Shown here: positions 1-6,834 of the stretch, piece after piece
Numbering within the stretch: the stretch's first letter is position 1
Layout of the letters: each line of letters starts with the position of its first letter
Source: an uncultured Chitinophagaceae bacterium
Lineage (GTDB): Bacteria; Bacteroidota; Bacteroidia; Chitinophagales; Chitinophagaceae
Assembly (NCBI GenBank): GCA_937862815.1
Contig: CALMED010000019.1
Span: 1-64,000, forward strand
Length of the DNA: 64,000 bases
Reading direction: 5' to 3'
Translations under genes and position numbers: made by a program
Notes under the pieces: model-generated
The model's input: only the letters and a program-made list of their open reading frames with translations
The model's database searches: none
Told to the model about the DNA's origin: nothing

Positions 1-332
1 TTGGATTTCATTCGGTTTTCAACGGATTTGGATTTGGTTTTTCGTTTGGATTTGGATACGGTTTTGGTTTTCAGGATATGGGTTTTCTCAGGACTTGGAT
101 TTTCTGGTTTTCAAGGGAATTGGTTGGTGGTGATTTTCAAGGTTCGCAACCGTGTTGATGCATCAATTAACTTCCGGTACAAAAGTAGAAGGGGTGTCCA
201 ACCTGCACAAGAGCAAAACTTCCCTATTTCGGGTTTCGGGTAATTACCACGGGGCTCGTAAAGCTGCGGAAACGGCACACGTAGAACTACGAAGTTCCTG
301 CACGTAAAACAACGGGCGGGATGTGTACCCCC
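1..332. other. Non-coding low-complexity edge region
   Basis: No recognisable gene. Positions 1-130 are built from loosely repeated GGATTT and GGTTTT words, so the minus strand is A/C-rich and nearly G-free. The plus-strand open frame here has a repetitive composition unlike a protein gene. A minus-strand TACTTTTG box at 180-187 fits the Bacteroidota -7 consensus and could drive a gene lying left of the window. A small inverted repeat, GAACT/AGTTC, sits at 284-297. Confidence 0.5.
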
Positions 333-361
333 ATAAAAAAAAGCGCCGGCAGCAGGCGCTT
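333..361 (-). terminator. Intrinsic terminator of the cystathionine beta-synthase gene
   Basis: AAGCGCC (341-347) pairs with GGCGCTT (355-361). Read on the minus strand, the hairpin is followed by eight T residues (plus-strand A run 333-340), just after the stop codon of the minus-strand gene at 391. Confidence 0.9.
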
Positions 362-390
362 TCGTAAGCAAGATCAATTCTCCAGAACCC

Positions 391-1749
391 TTACCGGGCA
401 AGGCTTTGCAGCAAATCGTACTTGGTAATGATGTGCATGTTGCCGGCCTCGTCTTTGCTCAGCACAGCGCCCTGTTCCCGGGTGATGAGGGTGCTGAGCC
501 GCTCAACCGGGGTATCGAAGGGAACCACCGGCAAGGGCCTTTCCAGTACCGATGCTATGCTGGATTCCCGCAGATTGGGGTTGGTAAAGAGCTTGTTGAA
601 CAGGCCGTTTTCCGATACGGAGCCAATGAGTTCCTGTTCGGCCAGCACGGGTATCTGTTCTATATCATACTTCTGCATAAGGGCCACCGCGTCGTTCACT
701 GTTTGATCGGCCGTTACTGAAATCAGTTTGTTGTTCCGGCGGGCTCCTACGATATCCCTGAAGGTTTTCACTTCCAGGAAGCCGCGCTCCATCATCCACT
801 GGTCGTTGTATACCTTTCCTACGTACCGGCTGCCATGATCATGCAGAATACAAACCACGAGGTCGTCTTTTTTGAGGCGGTCTTTCAATTGCAGCAACCC
901 CTGCAGGCAACTGCCGGCGCTGTAACCGCAGAACAATCCCTCTTCTTTGGCCAGGCGGCGGGCCATCACGGCCCCGTCCTTATCGGTCACCTGCTCAAAG
1001 TGATCGATGTACTGCATGTCGTAGTTCTTCGGTACAAAATCCTCTCCAAAGCCCTCACTGATGTAGGGATGCACTTCATTCATGTCAATCTCTCCTGTGC
1101 GGTAATACTTCGTGAGCAGGGAGCCGTACACATCAATGGCCCATACCTGGATGTTGGGATTCTTTTCTTTGAGGTACATGGCCGTACCCGTTATGGTGCC
1201 ACCGGTACCGGCCGTACACACCAGGTGGGTGATCCGGCCATCGGTCTGCCGCCAGATCTCCGGGCCGGTGGATTCGTAATGGGCCTGGCGGTTGGCCAGG
1301 TTGTCGTACTGATTCATGTGCACGGAGTTGGGGATCTCCCGGGCCAGCCGGGCCGCCACACTGTAATAACTGCGGGGATCTTCGGGTAGTACGTTGGTGG
1401 GACAAACAATCACTTCGGCACCCACCGCTTTGAGAATATCGGCTTTCTCCTTCGATTGCTTATCGGTGGTAACGAATATGCACTTGTATCCTTTTACAAT
1501 GGCCGCTAACGCCAAGCCCATACCGGTATTACCACTGGTGCCCTCAATGATGGTACCGCCGGGTTTCAGCCGTCCTTCCTCTTCGGCCACTTCCACCATT
1601 TTAAGGGCCATGCGGTCTTTGATGCTGTTACCCGGGTTGAAGTAATCCACTTTTGCCACCACCGTGCAGGGGAGGTGACGGGTAACGCTGTTGAGACGGA
1701 TGAGGGGCGTGTTTCCGATCGTCTCGAGTATGTTGTTTTTTATATCCAT
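391..1749 (-). CDS. Cystathionine beta-synthase (PLP enzyme with CBS-domain pair)
   Basis: A 452-residue fold-type II PLP enzyme of the cysteine synthase/cystathionine beta-synthase family, expected to condense serine or O-acetylserine with homocysteine or sulfide in the cytosol. The N-terminal catalytic domain (about 1-325) has the PLP lysine K44 in NPGNSIKDR and the phosphate-binding loop GTSGNTG at 70-76. A C-terminal extension from about 335 contains two CBS-type repeats, the architecture of cystathionine beta-synthase rather than CysK. Without a heme domain or biochemical data, cysteine synthase activity cannot be excluded. It stands alone, with a -7 box 16 bases upstream and a strong terminator downstream, so it is probably monocistronic. 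Confidence 0.9.
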   Translation of the reverse strand: MDIKNNILETIGNTPLIRLNSVTRHLPCTVVAKVDYFNPGNSIKDRMALKMVEVAEEEGRLKPGGTIIEGTSGNTGMGLALAAIVKGYKCIFVTTDKQSKEKADILKAVGAEVIVCPTNVLPEDPRSYYSVAARLAREIPNSVHMNQYDNLANRQAHYESTGPEIWRQTDGRITHLVCTAGTGGTITGTAMYLKEKNPNIQVWAIDVYGSLLTKYYRTGEIDMNEVHPYISEGFGEDFVPKNYDMQYIDHFEQVTDKDGAVMARRLAKEEGLFCGYSAGSCLQGLLQLKDRLKKDDLVVCILHDHGSRYVGKVYNDQWMMERGFLEVKTFRDIVGARRNNKLISVTADQTVNDAVALMQKYDIEQIPVLAEQELIGSVSENGLFNKLFTNPNLRESSIASVLERPLPVVPFDTPVERLSTLITREQGAVLSKDEAGNMHIITKYDLLQSLAR

Positions 1750-1765
1750 TCGGATTGGTTTGCTG

Positions 1766-1773
1766 CAAAATTA
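1766..1773 (-). promoter_or_regulatory. -7 promoter box for the CBS gene
   Basis: Minus-strand TAATTTTG matches the Bacteroidota -7 consensus TAnnTTTG and lies 16 bases before the ATG at 1749. No convincing -33 TTTG was found. Confidence 0.5.
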
Positions 1774-1834
1774 ATGGAGCGCCGGGCGTTGCGGTGTTAG
1801 TTATTTGATAATAAACGTACCGGCAATCACCGCT

Positions 1835-3427
1835 TCAGCGGATGAGTTCCAGCGCCCTTGCAATCATGGGATCGGAGAGGTTGTTCATCTTATGATATCC
1901 TTCCCGCCGCCAGAGCTGCCGGGCCACCAGGCTGCGAACCTGCCGCAGCAACAGTTGTTGTTGCTGAACGGTGTACGAAAATACGCCGGAAGTATCTGCA
2001 GCCAGGTTGCGCTGCAGCGAAGCTGCCAGGCGATTATCAGCTTCCAGAAAGGCCGCCAGTTCGGGTGCATTTTTAAACTGCGTGAGCGTATCCCGTGTGA
2101 GCATGAAATAGGAAAAAGCCGTCTTGGCCAGCAAGCGCCGCGGAAAGCGGTTTCCCTTAAAGAAGGCAAATTCGGCCGAATCCATGGCCACGTACTGATC
2201 GGGCATGATGCCGCCGCCGCCGTAAACGGTTCGACCTCCCTTGGTTTTGTACGGTGTACCCTGGGGCACTGCGCCTCCCGCATGCAGCATTTCGCCATTC
2301 TGATAACGATCACTCACCTCATGGTCATATGCAGCGCCGTTTCCTTTCTGGTAAGGTTTCTGGATGCTGCGGCCCACAGGGGTGAAATAGCGGGAAACGG
2401 TGAGGCGGATGGCACTGCCGTCGCTCAGGTAAAACTGCTCCTGCACCAGCCCCTTTCCAAAGGAACGCCGCCCGATGATGGTGGCGCGGTCCCAGTCCTG
2501 CAAAGCGCCCGCCAGCACTTCGCTGGCGCTGGCCGATCCTTCGTTGATCAGCACCACCAGCTTGCCCTCTTCCAGCAAGCCCGGACGGCGGGCGGTATAG
2601 ATCTGCCGGGGCACCGATTTGCCCTCGGTGTACACAATTTCACGGGAGCCGCCCAGGAATTCATCGGCTATCTGAATGGCATCATCGAGGATGCCACCTC
2701 CGTTATCGCGGAGATCCAGCACCAGGTGCTGCATGCCTTCTTTCTTGAGCCGTTCCAGGTGCTGCATGAATTCCTCGTAGGTGGTGGAAGAAAACTTATT
2801 GAGGCGGATGAAACCAATGCCCGGCTCCAGCAGGTACGCCGCATCCACACTGCGTACGGGGATGACGCCGCGTTGTATGGATACCGTGAGTGGCGCACCG
2901 TGGCGGAGCAGCCGGATACGAACCGACGTGCCCCGGGGACCTATGAATAGGGACCGGACTTTATCACTGCTGGCCTTCACACCACTCACAAGGGAGTCGT
3001 TGGCCTGCAGCAACTGGTCGCCTACTTGTAAACCAGCCGTTTCCGCAGGTCCTTTGGGGAAAAGGTTCAGCACGGTAACCGTATCATCCAGCAGTTCAAA
3101 TTCAACACCAATGCCTTCAAAATTTCCTTTCAGTTCATTGCTGACGTTCCGCAGTTCGGCTGCATTGATATACACCGAGTGAGGATCAAGCTGACTCAGT
3201 ACATTCGTAATTGCCATTTGACCCAGTGTATCCACATTCACACTGTCCACATAGCGGCTACGTACCAACTCCAGGATCTCCTGCAGGGTGGTTTGTTTCT
3301 GGCGACCGGGGAAAGCGGGACCGTACTGCCCCATGGTATCTTTCAGCTTGTAGCCAAAAAACATACCGGTGATAAGGGTCAGCGAGAGGAGGAAGGGTAG
3401 CCAGACCTGGATGTTCTTACGCGACAT
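1835..3427 (-). CDS. S41 carboxyl-terminal processing protease (CtpA/Prc family)
   Basis: A 530-residue periplasmic or membrane-anchored protease that trims C-termini or degrades periplasmic proteins. A single N-terminal hydrophobic segment (about residues 9-26) looks like a signal anchor. A PDZ domain covers about 100-185. The S41 core carries the serine cluster GSASASE (about 297-303), which holds the nucleophile, and the partner lysine in SFGKG (about 325), both intact. After the core there is a C-terminal region of roughly 150 residues, as in Bacteroidota CtpA homologues. It is separated from the upstream plus-strand kinase gene by about 115 bases, so the two are divergently transcribed. 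The exact substrate cannot be read from sequence. Confidence 0.93.
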   Translation of the reverse strand: MSRKNIQVWLPFLLSLTLITGMFFGYKLKDTMGQYGPAFPGRQKQTTLQEILELVRSRYVDSVNVDTLGQMAITNVLSQLDPHSVYINAAELRNVSNELKGNFEGIGVEFELLDDTVTVLNLFPKGPAETAGLQVGDQLLQANDSLVSGVKASSDKVRSLFIGPRGTSVRIRLLRHGAPLTVSIQRGVIPVRSVDAAYLLEPGIGFIRLNKFSSTTYEEFMQHLERLKKEGMQHLVLDLRDNGGGILDDAIQIADEFLGGSREIVYTEGKSVPRQIYTARRPGLLEEGKLVVLINEGSASASEVLAGALQDWDRATIIGRRSFGKGLVQEQFYLSDGSAIRLTVSRYFTPVGRSIQKPYQKGNGAAYDHEVSDRYQNGEMLHAGGAVPQGTPYKTKGGRTVYGGGGIMPDQYVAMDSAEFAFFKGNRFPRRLLAKTAFSYFMLTRDTLTQFKNAPELAAFLEADNRLAASLQRNLAADTSGVFSYTVQQQQLLLRQVRSLVARQLWRREGYHKMNNLSDPMIARALELIR

Positions 3428-3543
3428 ATTTGGATTTTACAAAAGCAACTGCAAATTTCACGAAAATAACCCATAAACTGCGGAGTATTTGCGTGGTTTG
3501 TAATAAATTACACCAGTGGCAGGAATGAGAAAAACAACAGGTT

Positions 3544-4392
3544 ATGGCAAAAACGATCTTAATAGCCGACAGTGGCGCCACCAAGGCTGAATGGTGTCTC
3601 CTGAAAGGTAAAAAGCGGAAAATTATATTTACACAGGGCATCAGCCCGTATTTCATGGACCGGGATTCCACAGCCGGTATGCTGCTGCAGGAACTCCTCC
3701 CCAGGATCAAGAAGGAAACGATCGATATCATCTGGTATTACGGCACCGGCTGCAGCAATCCTGTTAATGCCCGCATGATTCAACAGGCACTTAAAACCGT
3801 ATTTCCGGGTGCCGGCCAGGTGAAAGTGGACCACGATCTCATGGGTGCGGCCAAGGCCCTTTGCGGTCATGAACCGGGAGTGGCCTGCATCCTGGGTACC
3901 GGTTCCAACTCCTGTTTCTTCAACGGCAAACGCATTGTAAAAAACAGCCCCGGCCTGGGTTATATCCTGGGCGATGAGGGGAGCGGCGCCTACCTGGGAC
4001 GCAAAGTGATCCAGCACTTCCTCTACAATACGTTTGACGGGGAACTGCTGGATAAATTTAACGCCCGCTTTCAGACCAACCGGCTGGAGATTCTCGACAA
4101 GGTGTACCGCCAGCCACTTCCCAACCGGTATATGGCTTCGTTTGCACTTTTTCTCTCAGAAAACCGGGGGCATTACATGATTGAAAATATCCTGGAAGAT
4201 TCCTTCAACGATTTCTTCTTCAACCACCTGTACAAATACAAAGAGAGCTGGAAGCATCCCATTCATTTCGTGGGTGGCGTGGCGTATGCGTTCCGGGATG
4301 TTCTGAAAGGACTTTGCACCACTTACGGACTGCAGGCAGGCACCATCCTCAAGCATCCAATGGAAGGCCTGATCACCTACCACAGGGGGTGA
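3544..4392 (+). CDS. BadF/BcrA-family amino-sugar kinase (probable MurNAc/GlcNAc kinase)
   Basis: A 282-residue ASKHA-fold kinase. It has the phosphate-1 motif DSGATKAEW (9-17), GTGSNS (118-123) and LGDEGSG (142-148), as in N-acetylglucosamine kinase-like BadF proteins. The next gene, 78 bases downstream on the same strand, is murQ, whose substrate is MurNAc 6-phosphate. Clostridium and Tannerella MurK kinases belong to this same family and make that substrate. The inferred role is therefore phosphorylation of salvaged MurNAc (and perhaps GlcNAc) during peptidoglycan recycling. A general GlcNAc kinase remains possible. The ATG start agrees with the first beta strand of the fold. Confidence 0.82.
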   Translation: MAKTILIADSGATKAEWCLLKGKKRKIIFTQGISPYFMDRDSTAGMLLQELLPRIKKETIDIIWYYGTGCSNPVNARMIQQALKTVFPGAGQVKVDHDLMGAAKALCGHEPGVACILGTGSNSCFFNGKRIVKNSPGLGYILGDEGSGAYLGRKVIQHFLYNTFDGELLDKFNARFQTNRLEILDKVYRQPLPNRYMASFALFLSENRGHYMIENILEDSFNDFFFNHLYKYKESWKHPIHFVGGVAYAFRDVLKGLCTTYGLQAGTILKHPMEGLITYHRG

Positions 4393-4470
4393 GAGACGTT
4401 CCTGCAGGTTTTTGAGCCTCATAGACGCACCCGCTGTAACTTGCGCCGGATCCCTTAAACCCACAACCAC

Positions 4471-5292
4471 ATGTTGAACGGATTTGAAAAAATTACAGAA
4501 GCCGAGTCCCGCTATCGCCACCTGGAACAGATGAGCGTGGCCGAACTGCTGCACAATATCAACCGCGAAGACCGGGTGGTGCCGGAAGCAGTGGCAAGGG
4601 CCATCCCACAGCTAGAACCCCTGGTCACCGCCATCGTGGATAAGATGCTGATGGGCGGCCGCCTCTTCTACATCGGCGCCGGTACCAGCGGCCGCCTCGG
4701 CATCGTGGATGCCAGTGAATGTCCGCCTACCTACGGAGTTCCGTACGGCCTCGTGATCGGCATCATAGCCGGCGGCGAAAAAGCCATTACGTCGGCGGTG
4801 GAGTTTGCCGAAGACAACCCGGACCAGGGTTGGAACGACCTGCAGGAACACCGGGTATCTGATAAAGACGTGGTGATTGGCATCGCCGCCAGCGGCACCA
4901 CTCCCTACGTCATTGGTGCGCTGGAAGCCTGCCGCAGGGCGGGCATCGTTACCGGCAGCATCAGCTGCAACCCGCAGTCACCCGTAAGTGCTGCGGCCAA
5001 CTATCCCGTTGAAGTGGTGGTGGGCCCCGAATTTGTCACCGGCAGCACCCGCATGAAGAGTGGAACGGCCCAGAAACTTGTGCTGAACATGATCTCCACC
5101 TCTGTGATGATCCAGCTGGGCAGGGTAGAAGACAACCGGATGGTGAACATGCAGCTGAGCAATGAAAAGCTGGTGGACCGCGGTGTGCAGATGCTGATGC
5201 TGCGGAGCGGCCTTACCGATTACGAAAAAGCCAAAGCCCTCCTGCTGGAACAGGGAAGTGTGCGGAAAGCCCTGGATGCGTTGGGCGAGTAA
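4471..5292 (+). CDS. murQ: N-acetylmuramic acid 6-phosphate etherase
   Basis: Cleaves the lactyl ether of MurNAc-6-P to give GlcNAc-6-P and D-lactate in the cytosol. The 273-residue length is slightly short for the family. The SIS-domain signature GAGTSGRLG lies at 69-77 and the catalytic glutamate is E83 in SECPPTYG. A second signature, TGSTRMKSGTAQK, binds the sugar phosphate. It follows the BadF-type kinase in the same orientation, giving a two-gene recycling module. No MurNAc transporter is present in the window. Confidence 0.95.
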   Translation: MLNGFEKITEAESRYRHLEQMSVAELLHNINREDRVVPEAVARAIPQLEPLVTAIVDKMLMGGRLFYIGAGTSGRLGIVDASECPPTYGVPYGLVIGIIAGGEKAITSAVEFAEDNPDQGWNDLQEHRVSDKDVVIGIAASGTTPYVIGALEACRRAGIVTGSISCNPQSPVSAAANYPVEVVVGPEFVTGSTRMKSGTAQKLVLNMISTSVMIQLGRVEDNRMVNMQLSNEKLVDRGVQMLMLRSGLTDYEKAKALLLEQGSVRKALDALGE

Positions 5293-5360
5293 ACCGGCTT
5301 CTTTTCTGCGGGCTTGCAGAAGCCGTAAATTCAGCGTACTTTTCCTCTAAACTTTCCGGC

Positions 5361-6560
5361 ATGCGACTCAAACAATTGCTGCTTCCTCTGCTACTCGTAC
5401 AACAGGGAACCTTTCTCCTTGCACAGAAAAATTCTTTCTATGCCATCGGAGCTCCCAATGAACAGATGCAATGGTTGCAGGTGGAGGCCTTTGGTAAGGG
5501 TGCAGCAGAACGGCAGGTTATTTACAATCACCTCACTCAACCCGGCATTTTTCCACTGGTTGAGCGGGCAAACCCGCCGGCCGGACTGCCGCTGGGGCCT
5601 TCGTCTCACCTGATGGCCGCACTGGGGTACAGCGCCGGCACCCGCCAGTTGTTTTTCATGCCGATCTTTCAGCCGGAACTGCGCTGGGTGGACCTGGGGA
5701 ACCCCGGCCAACCCCGCTTTCACCGCCTGCCACTAGCCGTTATGCAAATGCCCGACCCGGCCGATCCGGGCCAGCACATCACCCGCATGACCATCGGCGC
5801 CAACCAGATGGGCTACGCCCTCTCCAACGATGCCCGTCATTTCTATGCATTCACAACCGGTGCACAGCCGCAGCTCACCGAACTGGGTCCGCTCCGCGAT
5901 GCGCCCGGCAACGGCGGTAACAGCCTGTTCAATGCCTGCACCAGCTGGGGCGGCGACCTGGTGGCCACCACCGATGGCGACCTGCTCCTCTTTACCCAAC
6001 GCAATTATGTGTACCGCATCGACCCGTCCACCCGCCTTGCCACCTGGTTGGGGCAGGTACAGGGACTGCCGGTCAACTTCACCTCCAATGGTGCCGCCGC
6101 CGATGAAAACGGCCAGGTGCTGCTGGCCTGCTCGGTGGGGAATCATACCCTCTACCGCGTGAACCCGCTGACCCTGCAGGCCGAAGCACTGCCGGGGGAG
6201 GAGTTGTACAACTACTCCGACATGGCGAGCAGCTACCTCGCACAAGGGAAAAACCGTTCATTTGTTCCTGCCGCGCCGCAGGTAAGCCTGGAAGCAACCA
6301 CCAGCATCCGGTCGTATCCCAACCCCGTTATCAACAACCGGCTGCTGGTACGATTTGACCCGGGAATGGCCGGACGCTATCACCTGCAGGTGTTGGATGT
6401 AAACGGTCGTATCCTCTCGCAACAGGTGCTGCAACTTTCCGGCAGCGGACTGGTGACCGAGTTGCCGTTTGACCCGGCCTGGTCGCGGGGTACCTACCTG
6501 CTGCAGGTTACCGGCGAATCCGGTGGTCGTCCCTACATGCAGAAGATTGTTCTGCAGTAA
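5361..6560 (+). CDS. T9SS-secreted protein of unknown function
   Basis: A 399-residue exported protein with an N-terminal signal peptide (MRLKQLLLPLLLVQQGTFLLAQ) ending near residue 22. The C-terminal 85 residues form a type IX secretion sorting domain: it opens with SYPNPVINNRLLV and ends with GTYLLQVTGESGG...QKIVLQ, the pattern recognised by the Por system. The middle (about 25-310) contains repeated short strand-turn units suggestive of a beta-propeller, but I do not recognise a catalytic family. It is expected at the cell surface or secreted. It follows murQ by 68 bases, and a link to cell-wall turnover would be a guess. Confidence 0.75.
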   Translation: MRLKQLLLPLLLVQQGTFLLAQKNSFYAIGAPNEQMQWLQVEAFGKGAAERQVIYNHLTQPGIFPLVERANPPAGLPLGPSSHLMAALGYSAGTRQLFFMPIFQPELRWVDLGNPGQPRFHRLPLAVMQMPDPADPGQHITRMTIGANQMGYALSNDARHFYAFTTGAQPQLTELGPLRDAPGNGGNSLFNACTSWGGDLVATTDGDLLLFTQRNYVYRIDPSTRLATWLGQVQGLPVNFTSNGAAADENGQVLLACSVGNHTLYRVNPLTLQAEALPGEELYNYSDMASSYLAQGKNRSFVPAAPQVSLEATTSIRSYPNPVINNRLLVRFDPGMAGRYHLQVLDVNGRILSQQVLQLSGSGLVTELPFDPAWSRGTYLLQVTGESGGRPYMQKIVLQ

Positions 6561-6612
6561 CGGGCCGGGGCAGCAACCTGCGTACATCAACTTCTTTTTT
6601 TGCAGCTAACAC

Positions 6613-6641
6613 TTGTTGTATGCCCAAGGCCGCCTATCTTG
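6613..6641 (+). promoter_or_regulatory. Putative promoter of the threonine operon
   Basis: TTG at 6613-6615, a 19-base spacer, then TATCTTG at 6635-6641, one T short of TAnnTTTG. Transcription would begin around 6647-6650, at the ATG of the leader peptide, so the leader transcript may be almost leaderless. Confidence 0.4.
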
Positions 6642-6643
6642 TG

Positions 6644-6834
6644 GCCATCATGAACATGATGGCACACCCTTTTTCTCCTGCTCCACTGCGTACCACCGGT
6701 ACCACCATTACCCGTATTACAATCCGCTGAGCGGATTGTACATGTTCATATCAACCCCGGCCCCTTTCAGGGTGAAAACAAAGCAAACCTTTTTACACGC
6801 AAACGACCAGAACCCATTCCCACTATGAACGTAC
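6644..6834 (+). promoter_or_regulatory. Attenuator-like leader RNA of thrABC with competing pairings
   Basis: Three inverted structures can be read. (1) GCCATCATG (6644-6652) pairs with CATGATGGC (6655-6663) around the leader start. (2) TACAATCCGC (6718-6727) pairs perfectly with GCGGATTGTA (6731-6740), with the leader stop codon TGA as the loop. (3) CATGTTCAT (6741-6749) is complementary to ATGAACATG at the leader start, and GTTCATA (6744-6750) plus GTAC (6738-6741) is complementary to TATGAAC and GTAC at the thrA start (6824-6834). No hairpin with an adjacent T run is visible, so control may be translational or Rho-linked rather than by intrinsic termination. The mechanism is inference. Confidence 0.55.
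6650..6730 (+). CDS. Thr/Ile-rich leader peptide of the threonine operon
   Basis: A 26-codon open frame beginning ATGAACATG. Its second half encodes TTGTTITRITIR, with six Thr and three Ile in twelve codons, then TGA at 6728-6730. It ends 94 bases before thrA. Enterobacterial thrL has the same logic: Thr and Ile codons sense the charged tRNAs of the operon's end products. The peptide is too short to appear in ordinary gene calls and has no other family resemblance. Its meaning rests on codon content and position directly upstream of thrABC. Confidence 0.75.
   Translation: MNMMAHPFSPAPLRTTGTTITRITIR

Noticed and set aside
1-243. 80-residue open frame at the left edge
   Set aside because: It translates a low-complexity tract and has no start context or recognisable domain.
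6731-6824. Classical intrinsic terminator in the thr leader
   Set aside because: Only a four-base stem (CCCT/AGGG) exists and the T5 run at 6790 is over 20 bases away.
6613-6828. A 71-codon plus-strand frame before thrA
   Set aside because: It overlaps the leader in another frame, has odd His/Tyr composition and covers structured RNA; the 26-codon Thr/Ile frame explains the region better.
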